64,000 bases of DNA from Rusavskia elegans. Its lineage: Eukaryota; Ascomycota; Lecanoromycetes; Teloschistales; Teloschistaceae. The translations under genes and the position numbers were made by a program. Shown here one piece after another: positions 22,745-35,059 of this stretch. Within the stretch, counting starts at the first letter, position 1; each line of letters begins with the position of its first letter. The stretch is from the NCBI GenBank assembly GCA_011316305.1, contig SAUG01000053.1:558001-622000 (forward strand), in the 5' to 3' direction. The notes beneath the pieces were generated by a model. That model was not told the origin of the DNA and did no database searches. It saw only the letters and a program-made list of their open reading frames with translations.

Positions 22745-23406
22745 GAGTTGGATGTAGGAAAGCTATATGCTTTGAATCTGGTCCACCATACTAAAGAACG
22801 AGGACGTTATCTTATTTTTTTGATTGTTGAGACACTGGAAAGATGACGAGTAGACGGGGAAAAATTAATGCGGATACTAGAAATTCAGGCCACAATTGTA
22901 AGAAATACTGTGCACCATTTGAACGAGTTGAAGTTATGAGAAGAATGAACATGGGAGACGTAGAAGAAAATTCGACGAGTCCTAGGTATGAGGATGTAAT
23001 AAATCTTTGTTATCTGAATCGTCTCGTAGCGATCTGGTTGCGTGCTTTCACTCGGACAAGAGGCGAGATCGTCTAAGCAGGATCACACTAGAAACAAATG
23101 AAGTACCCGAAACAAAGAGTCCAAGAAGGTCCGTGTAAGAATGTGTAGCGATTCGAGGATGATACATGTAGAAGGGTCCTCGTTGGCGTCAACGAAACCC
23201 AAGCCGAACAAGCCGAAGTCTAATTAGGGTAAGTGGTCGGAAACCCTAATCGACGATTGATCTACAGGGCAAAATGCCAAGAATGTGGGGACCCCATGTG
23301 GGGAGACCGAGTACGGTGGTGACCCTCTTGTGAGCTGTCGACGACGACGTCAACTGCAACCCGTTTAAGTACCAGCCATTGAAGTCTACGAATATCACCA
23401 GGCAAG
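22745..23406. other. Intergenic region, no supported gene
   Basis: This gap holds the 3' end of the previous gene and the promoter of the DJ-1/PfpI gene. A 77-codon frame at 22843 has no support. Confidence 0.5.
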
Positions 23407-24349
23407 ATGAGTGCAATCACAGAGACCACTGATGGCCCTATCGAGGTCATCCAGGTCCTTTTCGCCCTGCACCCCAGCTTTGGAGCTCAGGAACTATGCG
23501 GTCCACTCGAGATCCTGAGCAAAGCTCTCCACAAAATCAATGATCCCAGTGGGTTCCAGAACACCAAAACTTTCGCGAACCTGACTAGCTGACATTGAGT
23601 ATCACACAGGCACCAAGGCCTTCGAAATCACCATCGCCGCCCCTTCCGCTGGCGTCAGCTCTTCTTCCGGCCTGACCATCAAAGCCGACATCGACTTTGC
23701 TACTGCCCACGAGGACCTCTCCGAGTATGACGTCCTCATCATCCCGGGTGGCGACGGTGTCAACAAAGTTCTCGAAACCCAATCCGAACCACTCCCCCTA
23801 ATCTCCGCCTTCGCCAAATTGCAGATCTCCGACCCCAGCAAGGAACGGACGCTCATGTCCATCGGCACCGGCAGCTTGCTCTTCGCTCAATCGGGGATCC
23901 TGCAAGGCTTGTCCGCAACCACCCATCCAGACTACTACACCAAAATGGAGATTATCTGCAAGGAAGCCGCGAGGAAGGGCGATTTGGAGCAGACGGATGT
24001 GATGGAGGAGAATTATGTCGTGAATAACGCACGTTATGAGCTCGGTGAGAACCTCGAGGAGAACCCCTTTGTGCTCAGCAAGCGTCCGGATGCGAGGAGG
24101 AAGTCGATTGCGCGCAAGGGAAGCAATGCGTGGAAGGAGAGTGTCAGGAAACGGGAATCGAATGCCCGACGAGCGAGTCTGCGTTTGGGCGGTTTGCGAT
24201 TGATCACTAGCGGTGGAATCACCAGTGGGTTGGATGCCAGCTTGTATCTCGTGGCTGCGATGGTGAGCCATGAGTCGGCACAAGAGGTGGCGAGGGTGAT
24301 GCAGTACACTTGGAATAAGGGCGTTACGGTCGAAGGAATCGATGTATGA
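23407..24349 (+). CDS. DJ-1/PfpI-family protein lacking the nucleophilic Cys
   Basis: Two exons, 23407..23548 and 23610..24349, with a 61-nt intron, encode 293 residues. The class I glutamine-amidotransferase-like fold is recognisable: an N-terminal strand VIQVLFALHPSF, the helix motif ELCGPLEIL, the loop YDVLIIPGGDG (~residue 107), and the nucleophile elbow at ~131-137. In active members this elbow reads SxCTGS; here it is SIGTGS, with Gly133 in place of Cys (codon GGC, one base from TGC). A Lys/Arg/Ser-rich stretch at ~204-243 interrupts the usual C-terminal half before LITSGGITSGLDASLYL. Related fungal proteins resemble isocyanide hydratases or AraC-type sensor domains. With the Cys gone, a binding or regulatory role is more likely than catalysis. 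Confidence 0.82.
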
Positions 24350-24578
24350 AGGTCTCGAAAAGAGACCGGCAAATGGAAAACGTTTGCGAATTATGTAGGC
24401 CACGATGTCACGAACCAAGGTTCCATGACTGGAAGAATAGGCTGGTCATAGTTGATCTTCGTGAATTACAGGAATATGGAGCATTATTGAACGTTCGATT
24501 GGGGAGAAATTCACCTCTCTACTTTAAGCCAAGTGAAGCCATTTCACAAATGCAGAGGAGAGAATCAGGGATGGCATA

Positions 24579-25421
24579 TCATTGAGCTTCGCTCCTAGAC
24601 ATTACGAAGACACTTGCATCTTGATTCCCTTGAGATAATTGAACCTTGATATCGACCCTCCGCGAGCGATTCCCAATCCTGGGGACCATCAGATTTGAGC
24701 AATTTGAACAGTGTCCTCCACCAGGAGGACTCCTTCGGCTCGACAACGTTTGCCCCGAACCGTGAAGAATTTCATCCCGCACTCGGATGCTCTGCACAGC
24801 AAGCATGGATCGTGCATCCCGGCTGGTCACGACAACTTCCAGCTCCACCGCTCCTCCGTCCAGACTTCCAGTACTAGTCAAGTTGTACCTCTTTCCCTTA
24901 CTGTTTTCCGTCTGATCCAGACACAACGCCGTGGCACCCTCCTTCAATGTCTTGGGTAGGTCGATACAGATTTGGGGCGGATCACACCTACCATAGTAGA
25001 TCGTCCGCGTTGGTGGAGATGTATCGTCTCTGCAGCTGATACTCCAAGCTTGTGGGCCGCGTGACCGAATACAGCGAGAGGAGATGAAACGGCGATTGTC
25101 GGGACAATGGTGAATTGCGTAGGATGATCCCGGTCTCCGTTTCGTGTTGGTATTTCTATTGTTGATGAGGTGACGATAGTGGACTGGGATTCGAGAGGTG
25201 ATGTCTTGGCCGGAAAAGTTGAATATGGATACATCGAGCGATAGATCAAGCCTAGCATTCGCATTGACCGACCTGTTCCTGATAGTTACCAAGAACGGGG
25301 TTTTAACGTACGAGGGAAGGTTGGAAGGCTCTTCCGATCCGGTTGCTGGAATAATGCTCTGAGTCGCGACCAGGATGGAAACGAGCAGCAGTCTCTGCAA
25401 AAGGCGAGAGAAAACAGCCAT
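24579..25421 (-). CDS. Secreted Cys-containing protein of unknown function
   Basis: A single minus-strand exon of 280 residues begins with a basic-hydrophobic signal peptide (~residues 1-28, LLLVSILVATQSIIPATGS). The mature part has ten cysteines, including CxxC-like GGHCSNCSNL near residue 240, several N-glycosylation sequons (NRS, NFS, NLT), and beta-rich segments without transmembrane helices. This looks like an extracellular disulfide-stabilised protein; I do not recognise a family. Residues ~75-115 (NNRNTNTKRRPGSS) are unlike the rest and could hide a short unspliced intron. It converges on the DJ-1-like gene, with 229 bp between them. Confidence 0.6.
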   Translation of the reverse strand: MAVFSRLLQRLLLVSILVATQSIIPATGSEEPSNLPSYVKTPFLVTIRNRSVNANARLDLSLDVSIFNFSGQDITSRIPVHYRHLINNRNTNTKRRPGSSYAIHHCPDNRRFISSRCIRSRGPQAWSISCRDDTSPPTRTIYYGRCDPPQICIDLPKTLKEGATALCLDQTENSKGKRYNLTSTGSLDGGAVELEVVVTSRDARSMLAVQSIRVRDEILHGSGQTLSSRRSPPGGGHCSNCSNLMVPRIGNRSRRVDIKVQLSQGNQDASVFVMSRSEAQ

Positions 25422-26558
25422 TAAAGACCGGCTGGCATGCTAGAGCCTGTCCGGAAGCGTTTGTGTACGACTAATTGTCACCTTGAAAGAGAAAACGCAG
25501 AGGCAGGGCGTCTTGAAGCGTTCATATAGCCCAGTCTTATCGACTGAACTCCATCCTCGAGCATTCTCTAGTCGTTTCATCTCCACGACGAGATAACGCA
25601 GAAGGGAACTTGTACAAGGTCGAGTCATCGCTTAATGCAAGCGAAGCCTTTTGCGAGATAAGCACTAAGGAATCGATTATAGCCAATCCTTACGTTCTGG
25701 GAGGGATGGCAAATATGCAAAAAGGCTGCAGGCATCCATGCGATTTCCGCCCGTTGCAATAGTGAAGAAGGCAGCCAGTAGCGCATGGGCGCCAGAATAC
25801 ACGTTGCTGATATGACCACAATTCGTTGAAAACAGTCGTGCTTACAGTAGTTGATGTAGAATGTGCCCGATTGATCGATCAAGGGACGGTATGGTAATAC
25901 ACGAAGAATGACGATCAGTAAGGAAACGGCTAACCTCTACGATACTTCCCAAGTCCAATCCAAGGTATGCAGACCTGTCTAAACGTCGTCTTGGAGCGAG
26001 TGACCTTCTGCTGTTGAGAGAGACGCGTTGTCGATGCGATAGCATTGGAGGAGAAGATGACTCACGGATAATCAGAGCAAAGGAAGAATACCATTAACCC
26101 CTTGCCCTGAGGGAAAACACTTGAGTTGGTATAGCAACAAAGCTGAGCCCAATTAAGCTAGGCCCGCTTCTTGAGCGTGTCTGGGTAAGCCCCTTTTACC
26201 CCCTTTTACCTCGTAAGGACAAGAATAAAAATTGCAATAAAACAGTGGGTGCAGATCCTAGTCACTAAGGGCCCATTACTCCGTTGAACGAAAAATCTGC
26301 AATGAAAGCAATGGCTGTATAGTACTCATACCTTCTATTAAACTCGAACGAGGTGGCCAAATCGTTCGACATTTACGGCAGTAGATCGACTAGATCGGCA
26401 GCTGGTCAGTCAGTCAGCCTTGAAAGGATTGCATACGCTGTTTGTATTTCGCTGACCTTGAGACCTTGGTCCTGCATGAACAGAGGAGTCCCACCGATCG
26501 GAGCTGAATTGCTATATGGCATCGATAACGTTGCCATGATATGGTGCAATATCGAAAG
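25422..26558. other. Intergenic region left of the transposon nest
   Basis: Sequence has normal composition and no recognised gene. An 81-codon frame at 26353..26598 runs into the LTR and is probably chance. Confidence 0.5.
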
Positions 26559-26563
26559 GAAAC

Positions 26564-26734
26564 TGAAGCGACTGCACAGTAGATATGTGGAATCGTGATA
26601 ATATTGAGATGATCTATAAAAACTATGTATATAAAGAAGGAAATAGGGCCAGTAGGGCTGGCCCTATAACACTAACTACTCTAGGTTAACTTCCGCTAAT
26701 ATAATAAGAACCTAGCTAATAAGTAACTATAATA
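26564..26734 (-). repeat. Element A left LTR (3' LTR)
   Basis: A 171-bp repeat of 41927..42097. Its outer ~85 bp keep CpA/TpG while its inner half is RIP-mutated. It contains the hairpin GGGCCAG-TAGGG-CTGGCCC at ~26646-26664. Confidence 0.85.
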
Positions 26735-28079
26735 GTTACCGGCTTTATAAAAAGCTTTTTATTTCTAAAAGGGATTCCTCCGTTCCTTTAATTAGTATAT
26801 ATAAAAAAAGGATATTCGAATATTTAAATAGCTTTAAACGGCTCGAAGTTAAAGATAAAAAGTTAAAAAAATAGAATTATTCTAATATATATAGCCGGGA
26901 TTCGAATCTAGATAGCGGATTTTATCTAATATAATTAGTCTATAATATTATATTAGATAGGTTCTACTATATCTCTATACTAGAAAACTTCTATAATAAA
27001 TATATATTTTATCTAGAATATATTATAAATCTAGTTAAAAAAGTAAAAAAGAAATAAAAACGGTATTAATTAGCGTTATTTTTATATTTCGTATTCTATT
27101 TAGCGCTCCTATTTATTCTAATTAGCTAGAACTCGTACGGCTTTAAACTCCGTTTTTAGCTAGTCTAAAATAATTCTTCTAGGCTTTTACTACTAATATT
27201 CGACGCCTAAACTCTAGTATTATACTAGATATTCGGTAAATATTCTTTTACTACAGCGGTTCTAATTATAACAGCGGAATAGATATTTAATTAAACGGTT
27301 AATTTTATTAGCCGGTATTCAAATAGGCTCTATTAGCTATCGCTAGTAAAAATCTTCGTAAAACGGTTTCGCGGGTTCTAGATAAACAATCGAAATAATA
27401 GGCTATAGCCGGTTTATTAAATTCGGTAAACGAAGGCGGTAAACTAGTAAATTAATTTTTTTAAAAATTTTAAAAGGACTAGCGAATTATTATTCGATTT
27501 TTTAATTTCGGTCCTTTAAACTAGATACTATATATCTTCGATAAAGCTATAAACTAATTTAAATACCCGCGCGGAAAAATTGCTATAGATATTTTAAATT
27601 ATACTAACGTTTTATTACTATAGCGGCTAGACTAATAGCGTCTTTAACGTCGATATACGTTAGCTAGTATAGCTATAATAGTTTTTCTATAACGGTAGAA
27701 TATATATATACTATAGATTCTACGACTATTAGCGTATTAATTTTAGCGGGTAGAATAGATAGAATAGAGTTTATTTATATTAGCGGCGCCGTTTCTACTC
27801 GTTAAAGCTATAGCGGCGCTATAGTATTTTCTTCCGGAAGATTTATAATTAGAGTATTTTCTTTTATTTTTACTAGGTCGAATCTTTTTTTTATTCGTCG
27901 GCCGTATATTATCTACGTCGGTATAAAATCTATTCTACGGCTCGTACTATTAGAAAATATAGTAGAAAATCGAAGTAAAACTATTAACTATCGGTTATAA
28001 TCTTTTAGTATAGTAAAGAGATAATATAAAGTAATTTCGACTATCTAGTTAGTACGTTCTAATTACCCGTCGGCAGATA

Positions 28080-28400
28080 GATACTATAAAGTAGTAAAGA
28101 TTAAACGAATTTCTAGTTATTCTAATATTATAGATTATAGTTTACCGATAAACTTACAGTTTCTATCGGATATTATTACTTTCAATATTTTCTATAAAAT
28201 TAAATATAGATAGTTAAATAAAGCTATTATCTAATCTTTTTCGAACTATATTATTTTATCTAGAACAATTATAATAATTTTTATAAACTTGTCTATAATC
28301 GGTATAGTATAGTTAAATTTATCTACTATAGAAACTAGTAAGACTAGGATAAAATCGATTAATAGAATATTAAAAGGCTTCGTCGGATATAAAATAGACC
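28080..28400 (-). pseudogene. Element A integrase core remnant
   Basis: In the minus-strand translation, despite stops, segments aligning to the gypsy integrase core are readable: IIDKFIKIIIIV (cf. consensus TDKFSK) and IISDRNCKF (cf. consensus IISDRDxKF). The catalytic Asp of ISDR remains. No intact frame exists. Confidence 0.75.
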
Positions 28401-29049
28401 GGAGTAATCTAAATAATTTATAGTAAGATATTCGCTTCGTTTAATAATCGGGGTAGTAGACGATATATTCTTTAAATTTTTTCGCTATATTAAAAATATA
28501 AAACTTATTCGTTAGCCGTTTATATATTCGAACGTACCCAGAGTATCCGGTATTATTATAAACTATATAAAATAGCTTTTAGTCTAAAGCTATAGATATT
28601 ATAATATAGTAATCTAATTCTTTATTATTAAAATAGATAAAGTTTCGACGGAATAAAAAAAATAGATAAACTCTATTTTCTTTTAATATATTATTACTAC
28701 AGAGCTTTTCGAATATTCTAGAATAATTTTCGTCTTCTATATATACTTTTTTAATTTTTATTTTAAATTTTTCTAATAGTTTTACTATAGCGATTAGATA
28801 TCTATATTATATTAGATAAATAGATTTCGCGTTTCCGGTATCTGCTTTACTTATATAGCGTGCTTTAAAGAACTTCTAGGTTTCTATTATAATAGGAAGC
28901 CGAAATAGTATATCCGGGATAATATTTAATTTACCGGATTTATATCGGATATTTAATATAAATTTAATTGGATATTTAGATAAACGTATATAGCGGAAGT
29001 AAAATTATACTATAGGAATAGTATTTAGACTATTCTATTTTACTATATC

Positions 29050-29330
29050 TATAATCGTCTAATAGTTAATATAAATTATAATAGCGTAATAAAAAGCTTC
29101 GATAAAATAGCGTAGTTTCTTTACTATCTATATAAGCTTTATAACTTCTAATTCGGTTAGTAAATACTTTAATTCTATAGCCGTAAATAATTTAGATAAA
29201 AATAGGATAGATTTAATAGATTTCTATCTAGATATCCTATCGGTTTTATATTTAAAATAATAGATATAGGCCTTAATACTTCGTAGACTAGTATTAATAT
29301 CGATATAAAAGATTTATATAACTATAAAAT
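29050..29330 (-). pseudogene. Element A RNase H remnant
   Basis: Minus-strand frame fragments read YVDID-like start followed by SILFLSKLFTAIELKYL and LTELEVIKLI, matching the RNase H segment of fungal gypsy polyproteins (QPILFLSRLLTxAExRYxPTELEV). RIP stops interrupt it. Confidence 0.78.
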
Positions 29331-29479
29331 AGATTAATATTTCCGGCCGAATAAATAATTTCTATATTATCTAATAGAATTCTATTTTTTTCTTTATTAG
29401 AATTATAATTCTCGCCTTCGCCGTTTTTTTTTTATACGTTATCGGTTAACTATCGCTCGTATAAAATCTAGTAGAACTT

Positions 29480-29724
29480 TATCTTTCGGTCTTTTAAAAG
29501 CTAATAGACGCCGGAATAGAAAAGGACGTAGTTATATAAATAGCCGGTTAGATCTAAATAGTAGTCTAGTTTTTATAATATTTATAGGAAGGCTAGACGT
29601 ATAATTATAGCTAGTTTCTCTATATCTATTATAAAGTTAAATATATCTACTCGCTATTCTAGTAATTATATTAAAGAGTACGCTAGAAATAACTTTTTAG
29701 AGCTAAAGCTAATATTATATTTAA
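29480..29724 (-). pseudogene. Element A reverse transcriptase remnant, part downstream of the B insertion
   Basis: Minus-strand fragments SYFLAYSLI and YLDLTG, followed by LLKDRKIKFY, match the thumb/connection part that follows the YxDD box in gypsy polyproteins. It is separated from its upstream half at 37.3 kb by element B. Confidence 0.7.
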
Positions 29725-29729
29725 AAAAC

Positions 29730-30132
29730 TGTTACGAATTTAATAGAGCTCGACCAAATATAAAAACTACGCAGTAGTATAGAATAGGAAACGGATATCT
29801 ATATAGATCGTAAAAGTCTACGGGATCGAAATAGCGATTTAAAAATATATACCGATTTATAGTAAAAAGAATTAGAAAGATTAGTAGGATCGTTCTATTA
29901 ATTCTAATAATTTAAAAAATCTAGGAATTTTATTATATATATAAATTTCGAATTCGACGTTTTTATAGCTCGTATTTAATTTATTAGTTATCGCTATATA
30001 CTGTTTTAGTAATTAGACTAATTTATTTTTATATTTATTTAAACGATTACCTATTATATTTCCGTTTATAGATATACCGATAAATTTAATTAACTTTTAG
30101 AAATACTAGACCCTTTCGGTAGCTTTATAATA
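29730..30132 (+). repeat. Element B left (5') LTR
   Basis: A 403-bp LTR starting TGTTACG and ending TATAATA (TATAACA before RIP). It is directly repeated at ~36900-37305 with mostly C/T and G/A differences. Confidence 0.85.
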
Positions 30133-30179
30133 TTTTAAATACCTTTAGAATATCTATCGCAAGTTAATATTAAATCTTT

Positions 30180-31070
30180 ACTTTAAGTACTTTTAGCTCT
30201 ATAGTAAAGAAAACCGAATTTAAAGAAAAAAAAATCTAGATAAAAGACGATAGTAGTAATAAAAAAGTTAGTATTCCTACTACTAATTATTGTAACTATA
30301 ATATTAAAGTTAATAAATCCGATAAATATTATAGAAACCGAAATAAATTAAAGGACTAGCTCGTATAATTAGATATATACTTCGTATTCTATTTTATATC
30401 CGAAAAAAACTATTTCTTTTTTACTATATTTTACTTTTAAAGACGAGTTTAATATTAGATAAAACCTCTCCTTCGTTAGTATATAGACGACGATATAGAC
30501 GAAAAATATATCTTTATATAGTTCGGAGAATTTAAGAAAGCTATTTATAATATCTTTAGAATTTTAAACGAAATTCTAACTATTAAACGTTTTATTTAAT
30601 ACCTATAGTAGAAGAACGTAGTATTTAAATACGTAGTATAATTTAAAGAATAGATACTATTAATAGAATAGAATAATAACGCCCTATATATAATATTTAG
30701 ACGAAAATTTAAAGAGCGAATAAAAAACGAATTTATATACGACGGTCGAGTATATAAAATATTAGATAATCTAATTAAAATATATATCGATTTCGATAAT
30801 AAACTATATAAAAGAGATATAAAAAAACGCTTTAATAGTAGACTATAAAGTAACGCTAGACGTTACTCGGGACGGCTTTATAGAAGATAGTATTAAAGTA
30901 AAAAATAGTCCGGAAAAAACTACTACGGATCTATACTAATAGAACTAGACTCTATATAATAGCGATATAAAAGGAAAAACCCGAAAGATAATAAAAAAAA
31001 TAAAAATTCTAAAACGTACTATAACTATAGTAAACTAGACTACTTCGTAAAAAAGTATTAATTAGATAAA
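30180..31070 (+). pseudogene. Element B gag remnant with mutated zinc knuckle
   Basis: The capsid-like stretch IDFDNKLYKRDIKKR and a downstream YYNYSKLDYFVKKY (31017-31058) match gag followed by a CCHC zinc knuckle in which the cysteines are now Tyr (TGC/TGT to TAC/TAT) and one Gly is Ser, exactly the changes RIP makes. Confidence 0.75.
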
Positions 31071-32689
31071 ATATAACGACGATAGTTTAACGCTACGCTA
31101 AAGAAATCTAAAAACTAGTAAAAAATTATTTTAAAAAACGATAATAGTAGTTTTAAACTCTAGGAAACTAGTTTAGATAAAGAATTTATATTTATAGAAA
31201 ACGATAAAATACTATAAAAAGCTACGATAAATAATATTTTCCTACGAGTATTAACGAAACTAACTATAAAAACAGCCGTTTCTAGATAGATATCTATAAT
31301 AGAGGACGTTTAATAAATAAGATTAAAAATCCTTTACCTAGGAATCTATAATAAAAAGTTAGTAAAAAAAGAATTTATAGTAATTTATAAAGGATTTAAA
31401 ACTGTTTATTAAATATATATTAATAATAAATATCTATAGAACGACTAGTAGTACTAAAAAGTAAATAATATCGTCGATATATTTAAAAACGAACTAGAAA
31501 ATAACGCTTCTAAAGATGAAATTATTTCTAAACTAATATTATAAAAAATATACGTAATAATAGGAAATTAATATATAATATTTAACTAGACCGCTTACTA
31601 TAGTAATAAATACAAGGTCTACGAATTAGAAAAAGACGGAACTAGATAGTATCTATTAAAACTACGCCGACGCGCTTCTATAATATCTATTAAAGTCGGA
31701 AGTTATAATATTTGTAATTATTCCGGATATATTATATATAGTAAATATAAATACTAGAAGAAATAATAAAAAAGAAATAGAACTTTTAATTAGAAATTCT
31801 ATAGATATATTTCGTAATTAAATTACGAAAATAAAAAATACGAAAATATAAATAACGATTTAGAAAAAGATAAAATCTCGTAATAATAGATATATTACAA
31901 GTATATAACTTTACGGCTCGGAGAAAGTAACTAAATTTAGCTAGCTACGTACGTATATTCGAGATTAAAATAATTATCGAAACTAATAATAGACTATAGA
32001 AGATTAAGATATTTATTAATTTAAATGTAACCGGAAATTTTATATCGGAAAACTTAGCTAAAAAAAAAAGTTCTTTCGAATTAAAAAAAAGGATCTATAT
32101 AATTTAATAGTTATTAATAGAAGTAAAATACCAAATTAAAATAAAAAAGTTATAGATAAAACGATACTACTCTAAATAATAATTAATTAATATTAAAAGA
32201 AATTCTAATTCGATATTATTCGAATAGCTAGCTACGAAATCGTATTTAGAATTTATTAATTAAAAGATTATAATCTAGTAATAGATTAATAGAAAGGAAT
32301 ATTTAGTTTTAAACGATATTTCTACGTAGAAAATATTTAGCCTACGTTAAAATAGTAATTTTAGATAGATAAAAAGTTAAATATAAAACGCGAACTTATA
32401 GCTTCGAAAAAAGACGACTAAAAACTATTTAGGTTCGATTTATTAGATACCGGTAAAGGTTGGCTAGATTAATAAAATAGAAATAGAAAAAAAAATTATA
32501 AACCTTTTAAAAATCCTATATTATTTAATAAGGAATTAAAGGAAAATCTATTAGAAAAAATTTTAAATAAATATAAAAACTAGATAAACTTATTTCGGAA
32601 AGAAGTAACTATAAAAATACCATCTAAATATTAACTATAGAATTACGAAATTAGATTTAAACTAGATAAATAACCTATATTTAGATCTA

Positions 32690-33210
32690 TCTATTTATTA
32701 TTTACTAAAAAGTTCGAAATACTCCGTAAATATCTAGACGTAAATATAAAAAAAGAATTTATTAAGAAATTTTAATTACCGGTAGGATACCCGATTTTCT
32801 TTATATCTAAAAAAGACGGAATACTCCGTCTATATATCGATTATCGAAAACTAAACGATATTACGATTAAAAACCGATATCTACTACTAAATATTAGCGA
32901 ATATTAAAATAGACTTTCTAGAATACGATATTTTATAAAACTCGATCTTCGAGGAATATATAATTTTATACGAATAAAGACCGAAGAAAAATAGAAAATA
33001 GCTTTTTATATACGGTACGGTTATTACGAATATATAGTAATATCGTTCGGATTTATAAACGTTTCGGTAATCTATTAGAATATAATTAATAATATATTTA
33101 GAAAATATCTAGATATATTTATTATTACCTACCTTGATAATATTCTAGTTTATTCTAGATTATTCGAAGAATATAAATAATATACTAGTAAAGTTCCAAA
33201 ATATTTAGAA
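32690..33210 (+). pseudogene. Element B reverse transcriptase remnant
   Basis: Readable motifs are [38 protein letters not shown], and TYLDNILVYS (33130-33141 encodes the YLDN form of YLDD). Stops are TAA/TAG at ancestral Gln/Trp positions. Confidence 0.88.
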
Positions 33211-33529
33211 AAAAGAGATTTACGCTTTAAATTAGAAAAGTATAAATTTTATAAAGATAAAATCGACTTCTTAAAATTTATTATAGGACGAAACGGACTA
33301 CGTATCGACTCTAGTAAATTAAAAGCTAATATAGAATAGAAGACGCTAATAAATATTAAAAAAGTCTAGAACTTTTTCGAATTTATAAAATATAATCGAA
33401 AGTTTATAAAAAACTATTTTAAAAAAGCTTTTACTTTTAAAATTTTAATAAAAGATACTATCGAATAGTATTAGAAAAAATAATAATAATAAATATTTAA
33501 AGATTTTAAAAAAGAATATATAAAGGACC

Positions 33530-33829
33530 TAGTATTTAAAATATTCGATCTAAAAATACTATTATAAATAGAAACGAATTCGTTAAATCTAGTTATAGAA
33601 ATATACTTTCTATAATAGTACGATAGTAAATAGTATCTAGTAGTATATATATCTAGAAAGTTATCGCTAGTAGAATAAAATTATAATATCTATAATAAAG
33701 AACTACTAGTAATAGTAGTATTACTAGAATAGTAGAAAATATACGCCGAAAGATTACTAGAAGTAACGATCTTTATAGACTATAAGAATTCTCTATACTT
33801 TATAACAATAAAATAATTAAATAGAAAAT
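33530..33829 (+). pseudogene. Element B RNase H remnant, cut by element C
   Basis: The segment IFDLKILLQIETN (cf. FDPxKPxIVETDAS) with a RIP stop at one Gln, and the end LNRKQI (cf. LNRRQ(A/I)RW), are visible. The next residues, WSKFFDQYKFKIYY, reappear only at ~34815, after element C. Confidence 0.75.
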
Positions 33830-34800
33830 AAATACATCAACATTTTCCAAAACCGGCTTGAAACCGGTCTCAGCCGTTTTTAGACTGGCCGTCGGGTCGG
33901 ATTTCGAACCCGAATTAGCCAACCCGACCCGACTCGGCCGGGTTTCGAACCCGGGTTAGCTAACCCGATCCGATCCGAAAAAACGCTAAATTTTAGTATA
34001 AAAGTATAAAGCTAGTATAACTTTTATACGAATTTACTAAAAAAATTCTAATTAATTAACTACGCTAGTCAGAGAGTCTGTAGTAAAACTAAATATATTA
34101 CCTCGATATATTACTTTTATTAAAAAATTAAAATAATAATATATTAAATATAATAAATAATCGGGTCGGGTCCGGTTTAGGTTGCCAAGATCGGGTCGGA
34201 TACCCGACGGTTCGACGGAAACCCGACCCGAAACGGCCAGTCTAGCCGTTTTAGCCGTCTCAGCCGGTTCTCAGCCGGTACCGGCTAAGAGCGGCTTATT
34301 AGCCGGTTTCGGGTATACCCGAAGCTGCGTAGCTGCGCGGCTAAGACGGCTAAGACGGCTAAACGGCTAAAACGGCTAAAAAAATTTAAAGATTCGATTT
34401 TAAACTCGTTTAAGTCTTTATTAGTAGTTAGTAGGCCTATATACGCCTATATATAACGCTAGGCTAGCTTCGTCTAGATCGAAAATATTAGATTTCTTTA
34501 CTAGAATCTAATTGGATTAGATATAGCGTAGTTTTTTAAATAGATATTCGACTACCGTTATTCTCGCTTTTAGTAACGGCCGTTAAACTTTATTTTCGAG
34601 TTAGGTTATATAGGTTTATTTTTAGTTTATAAATAGATTCTATTTTAGGCTGTTTACTAAATAGATATTCGTACTATAGATACTATTAGAGCTCTAATCT
34701 ATCGAAAATCTACTTTTTAGATTTTTGGATTATTTGGATTTTTGGATTATTTGGATTGAAATGGCTGTCAGCCGGTCTAATCTGAAAATCCATTTTAGAA
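33830..34800. mobile_element. Element C: GC-richer inverted-repeat insertion in B (possibly hAT-like, non-autonomous)
   Basis: About 0.96 kb of different composition interrupts B between RNase H and integrase. It retains CpA/TpG and has two GC-rich arms: 33870-33980 and 34160-34380 contain TAGACTGGCCGT...CGGGTCGG in opposite orientation. An imperfect ACGGCTAAG/ACGGCTAAA tandem array lies at 34337-34380 and two 16-bp TTGGATTATTTGGATT-type repeats at ~34725-34760. ACCGGCTG-containing tips are inverted at both ends. GGGTCGGGT-rich subterminal repeats recall hAT elements, but no 8-bp target duplication is clear. No transposase is present. Confidence 0.55.
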
Positions 34801-35059
34801 TTCGCTAATATATAATAGTCTAAATTCTTCGATTAATATAAGTTTAAAATATACTATATTCTAGATAAAAAAAAATAAAAGAATAGACGTTTTAAATTAT
34901 AGAAATAATTATATAAAAATAAAAGAAGTTTTTAATAATAGTATATTTAAAATTAATAAAAATAGAGTACTATTAGTAAACTAATACGAACTAAATATAA
35001 CGCTACGTATATTTAAAAACGACTAAAAATAGTTTTCTATTATAAAAGAAAAACTATAA

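Noticed and set aside
26353..26598. 81-codon frame entering the left LTR
   Set aside because: It runs across the target-site junction of element A into the LTR, so it cannot be an ancestral gene.
34182..34370. 62-codon frame in the GC-rich insert
   Set aside because: It is a by-product of the CGGCTAA/GGGTCGG repeats of element C and has no protein character.
34337..34380. CRISPR-like or telomere-like array
   Set aside because: Short imperfect tandem ACGGCTAAG units without spacers; part of element C in a eukaryotic genome.
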